A stretch of DNA of 11,431 bases from positions 1 through 11,431 of the forward strand of contig JADGIZ010000587.1 of the NCBI GenBank assembly GCA_027604665.1. The letters are read 5' to 3'. How positions within the stretch are numbered: position 1 is the first letter of the stretch; every line of letters begins with the position of its first letter. Below, in pieces: positions 8,986 to 11,431 of the stretch. The notes beneath the pieces were generated by a model. The model saw only the letters and a program-made list of their open reading frames with translations, was not told the DNA's origin and searched no databases. The position numbers and the translations under genes were made by a program. Origin of the DNA: Polyrhizophydium stewartii. Lineage: Eukaryota > Chytridiomycota > Chytridiomycetes > Rhizophydiales.

Positions 8986-9388
8986 TTGAGTCAAGGACGG
9001 TAAACGGCTTCCAGACTGGGATCGACGGCGCGCCAGAGATCGACGTCGCCGTCGAGATCGTCGTCCCCCGACCCGGTGCAGACCGTCCAGCTCGCCCCTC
9101 GGTCCTCGCCTGATGAGGTTGCTTCCCGACTCACCGCCACCCCGTCTGGCATGTTCTGCTCAAGTCTCGGATCTGCCAGCCCTCCATCTCGCGCTGCCTG
9201 GCTGCGATCACTGGGCATGCCCCCATGCCGCGCGTGCATACTCCCAGCGCCATGCAGGCTTCACATACAAACGCAGCATCACAAAGTGGCCCCCGCCGTT
9301 GTTCGTTACCCGGCCAGCGGCAGCTCGGAAGGCCGAGGATGTCGGCTGTTTTTTCTTTTTGCTTTGCGGCCGACAACCAGCGACAGCC
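8986..9388. promoter_or_regulatory. Divergent promoter region of the TFIIIC subunit and GPATCH4 genes
   Basis: The 403 bp lie between the minus-strand start at 8985 and the plus-strand start at 9389. No clear TATA box is visible. A pyrimidine tract (TTTTTTCTTTTTGCTTT, about 9349-9365) lies just upstream of the GPATCH4 ATG and may mark a core promoter or transcript leader. The minus strand carries an open stretch with a possible exon 9152-9135 followed by GTGAGT, and a CAG acceptor at 9018-9016, but that 119-nt intron lacks the CTGAC branch site seen elsewhere. The frame upstream of the GPATCH4 ATG is also open but shows no conserved sequence. Confidence 0.55.
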
Positions 9389-10617
9389 ATGGTGTCGTTT
9401 GCCGAGCGCCAGCTGGCCAAGTACGGCTGGAAAAAGGGCGATGCGCTGGGCCAGAGCGGGAGTGCGTTGTCCCGCAGGAGCGAGCGCAGCGCAGTGCAGC
9501 GCAGTGCAGCGCTGACGCCCGTGGGGCCGCCCGGCGAGCAGACGGCCTCAAGAAGGCCATTTCCGTCGGCGTCAAGAACAACACCAACGGCGTGCGTGCC
9601 TGGCCTGCCCCCCCACCCGGCTGTGGCTCTTGCCCGGTGCACAGTGCTTGTCCTGCTGACCCGCGGCCATGCGCACCCTTGCAGATTGGCGCCAAGGCCG
9701 GCGAGTGGGGCTTCGAGTGGTGGTGCGTCGGCATTCTCATCGAATGGCCATTTTGCCCCAGGCCTGACATGTCTGGGCATCGGTCGGCCGTGTGGGCGTG
9801 CGTGTGCGTGTGTATGTGCACAGGGACCACGTCTTCAACAAAACCACGGCGTCAATCAAGATCGAGGCTGCCGAAGACGGCGAGATCAAGGTGCTCAAGT
9901 CGAGCGTGACGGAGCAGCGGCAGCAGCAGCGGTCGCTCCTCTACGGCTCGTTTGTCAAGAGCGGGTGCGCAATCTCCCCCTCTCCAACTCGACTGCCCTC
10001 TCGCTCAGCGCCGCCAATCTTTTGTCCTGCGCTGTCCCAGATCTGACTGACGCATGCCGCTGCCTGCCGACAACCACAGGTCCACAGACGACGCGCCGCC
10101 AGAGGACCCCGAGAAGGACTACTCGATCAAGGTCACCGACGAGGAGCTTCTTCGGGCGTGCGAGGGCCGCACGGCTCGCAAGGGTGCCCGCGCGCACCAG
10201 CCGGGCAAGCTCAAGCGCACGCTGCACGCCACGACGCTCGTCGACGCATCATCGTCCGACGATGATGTCGGCGACGACGATGACGACAACCGCGGCAACG
10301 ACAGAACCGCAGAGCCTGCTGCTGGATCGGCAGGCTCTGCTCCGTCAGATCCGGCGCCGCCGTCCTCCGAGGCCAAGAAGGACAAGAAGGACAAGAAGGA
10401 AAAGAAGGACAAGAAGAAGAAAGAGAAGAAAGAGAAGAAAGAGAAGAACAAGGAGAAGGAGCAGAAGGAGAAGGAGGAGAGGGACAAGGACAAGGACAAG
10501 GAAAAGAAGGAGAAGAAGGAGAAGAAGGAGAAGAAGGAGAAGAAGGAGAAGAAAGCAAAGCGGGAAACGCCTGCAGACGGCGAGTCCAAATCCAAACGGC
10601 GAAAGGTATCGGAATGA
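9389..10617 (+). CDS. GPATCH4: G-patch domain protein, GPATCH4/Tma23-like, 5 exons, 279 aa
   Basis: Exons: 9389-9461, 9542-9591, 9685-9722, 9824-9964, 10080-10617; 840 nt with the stop, all joins in frame. The family has a G-patch at the extreme N-terminus; G-patches commonly activate DEAH-box RNA helicases, and these proteins are nucleolar. The N-terminus MVSFAERQLAKYGWKKGDALG fits the G-patch start and fixes the ATG. Splicing gives LGQSGNGLKKAISVGVKNN (G-patch end, residues 21-39), then GEWGFEWWDHVFNKT (47-61), matching the family's WW-x3-FNK motif. SLLYGSFVKS precedes the DEELLRACEGRTARKGAR motif, which is diagnostic (human: LLQACEGRTAHKAAR). The tail has an acidic patch (about 157-171), a Lys/Glu run (200-261) and a C-terminal basic signal KSKRRKVSE. 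All four donors are GTGCGT or GTGCGC and all have CTGAC. Intron 1 holds a 10-bp tandem repeat (GCAGTGCAGC at 9491 and 9501). Confidence 0.93.
9790..9823 (+). repeat. GT-rich tract before the GPATCH4 intron 3 acceptor
   Basis: A (GTGC/GTGT)-rich stretch fills the end of the intron 9723-9823, ending GTGCACAG. It replaces the usual pyrimidine tract: the nearest branch-like CTGAC lies about 55 nt upstream (near 9767), farther than in neighbouring introns. The purine-pyrimidine alternation is of the Z-DNA-prone type. Confidence 0.6.
10498..10555 (+). repeat. Pure purine AAGAAGGAG repeat coding Lys/Glu in GPATCH4
   Basis: Fifty-eight consecutive A/G bases, built from a 9-bp unit encoding Lys-Lys-Glu. 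It is the most regular part of a longer Lys-rich coding stretch beginning near 10375. Such Lys-rich tails are usual in GPATCH4/Tma23 proteins. On the other strand it produces a false poly-Leu/Phe/Ser open frame. Confidence 0.9.
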
Positions 10618-10881
10618 ACCCTTTTTCACGATCCTGTCCATACACATCTCGATGCCTCTCGAGTTGGATCGTGTGCGCAGCCGCTTCATTTGCAGCCAAG
10701 CATTTAGGCCGCAGCCTGCAGGACATAACGTCATCGACATCCGGCCACGACCCACGGCGCGCAGCGACACACAAAAGCCGTCAGCACACCAGCCAACGAC
10801 GGCATCCACCACGCCACACTCTGCCCGGATCCTCAATAATGCAGCACTCCCCCGCAAGCCACACCAGGCAAACCAACGCAC

Positions 10882-11329
10882 CCTGACAATGAATCCGGTG
10901 ATGGCCTGGACGCTAAAGGCAACGCAGGTACCAGTGAGGACCAACGCGGCGCCAAAGTGGATCGCGTCGCCGGGCTTGCGGACGTGGGTCGGGGTGGGCG
11001 AGTCTTGCTGCACTCGCCCAAAAGCGTCAAGGTCCCGCCAAAAGAGAGAGGCGTCAGCAAGTCCAACAACATCCGTGTGTGTCGAGAGCAGTCCATCATG
11101 CTCCTCTCCGTGAAGCATGCGGGGAGGGGTGGCAAGCGGCGGGCCATGCACGCCGCCAGCGGGGTGTGTGGGCGCCTGCACGGTGGCGGGTGGGCAGGCC
11201 ACCATGCACCGCAAGATGTCCTGCCGCACAGAGCCCCCCCTCTCCAGAGCCGAGCCGTCGCGACAACTCATTCGTCGTCACAGCTCACCTGCCAGAAGAG
11301 GCGGTTCTGGTACTCCCGAGTGCGGATGG
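10882..11329 (-). CDS. Probable cytochrome c oxidase subunit 7/7a-like protein, incomplete
   Basis: Two exons are proposed: 11329-11289 and 11007-10882, joined in phase 0 after an intron of 281 nt (GTGAGC donor, GCTGAC branch, GTGCAG acceptor). An upstream acceptor (TCTTGCAG at 11337-11330) implies a further 5' exon outside the window or unresolved. The joined product reads REYQNRLFWQ, then QDSPTPTHVRKPGDAIHFGA, then a single hydrophobic segment ALVLTGTCVAFSVQAITGFIV. This resembles COX7/COX7a: an LFQ-type motif, P-x-H and basic residues, then one inner-mitochondrial-membrane helix. After 10882 a GTGCGT donor follows. One acceptor (10718-10716) would add Ala-Ala-Ala and stop at 10704, but the intron would be 166 nt. 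An alternative single-exon reading starts at an upstream in-frame ATG and lacks the NRLFWQ motif. The family call is tentative. Confidence 0.42.
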
Positions 11330-11431
11330 CTGCAAGACGGCAGAAGCGCAAGGCAGCAGCACGAGCGTGTGAGCCACTGGTCGCTCCACGGTCCCGCGAG
11401 GCCGGGCGCGGTGTGCGCCGCGGTGGGGGGG

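Noticed and set aside
8206..9003. Plus-strand open frame of 265 aa rich in Val/Ala, looking like a membrane protein
   Set aside because: It is antisense to the Asp-rich first exon of the TFIIIC subunit; Asp codons read backwards give Val. The minus strand carries the conserved protein.
9113..11113. Single 666-aa plus-strand frame from 9113, starting in frame with GPATCH4
   Set aside because: It reads through GPATCH4 introns in wrong frames. Only the part from 9389 to 9461 is coding in that frame; splicing restores the conserved family motifs.
10345..11271. Minus-strand open frame of 308 aa with a poly-Leu stretch
   Set aside because: The poly-Leu part is the reverse of the GPATCH4 Lys tract. 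Only the 11007-10882 portion looks genuine, as an exon of the COX7-like gene.
1..11431. CRISPR array, transposon, prophage, toxin or defence system
   Set aside because: The tandem repeats have no spacers, there are no terminal inverted repeats with a transposase, and all recognised genes are eukaryotic housekeeping genes.

Overview
This window is nuclear DNA from a GC-rich, intron-rich eukaryotic microbe, most likely a fungus and perhaps an early-diverging (chytrid-like) one. The grounds are three recognisable eukaryotic housekeeping genes and 23 short introns (about 56-115 nt) in them. These introns start with GT, often GTGCG, carry a CTGAC/CTAAC-like branch site, and end in CAG, TAG or AAG. 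There is no operon, Shine-Dalgarno site, phage, insertion sequence or CRISPR array. The placement below 'fungus' is inference.

Layout. (1) Positions 1-1418, plus strand: the 3' part of a gene for a very acidic Ala/Asp/Glu-rich protein that opens with a long Asp-Ala repeat; product not recognised. (2) 1419-2552: non-coding or unassigned DNA between convergent genes, with GCC/GTC triplet runs and an 18-copy 7-bp minisatellite. (3) 5444 down to 2553, minus strand: gamma-tubulin complex component 4 (GCP4), rebuilt as 9 exons and 780 aa. (4) 8985 down to 5501, minus strand: a WD40 subunit of RNA polymerase III factor TFIIIC (GTF3C2/Tfc6/Sfc6 type), rebuilt as 12 exons and 895 aa, with an AT-hook and a C2H2 finger in its N-terminal half. 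Its stop lies only 56 bp before the GCP4 start. (5) 8986-9388: a 403-bp divergent promoter region. (6) 9389-10617, plus strand: a GPATCH4/Tma23-type nucleolar G-patch protein, 5 exons and 279 aa. (7) 11329-10882, minus strand: a probable cytochrome c oxidase subunit 7/7a-like gene, whose 5' end is unresolved or beyond the window and whose 3' end is ambiguous.

The genes do not form one pathway. GCP4 acts in microtubule nucleation, the TFIIIC subunit in tRNA/5S transcription, and the G-patch protein in the nucleolus. The two last-named both serve production of the translation machinery and share a divergent promoter, which could be coincidence.

The most interesting observation is at the TFIIIC-GCP4 junction. 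If the last TFIIIC intron is retained, the frame passes the TFIIIC stop and runs without a stop into the GCP4 start, in frame. Other notable points are frequent GTGCG donor sites, three CDK-type S-P-x-R motifs in a GCP4 insertion, and low-complexity coding repeats. I see no convincing new multi-gene system here.
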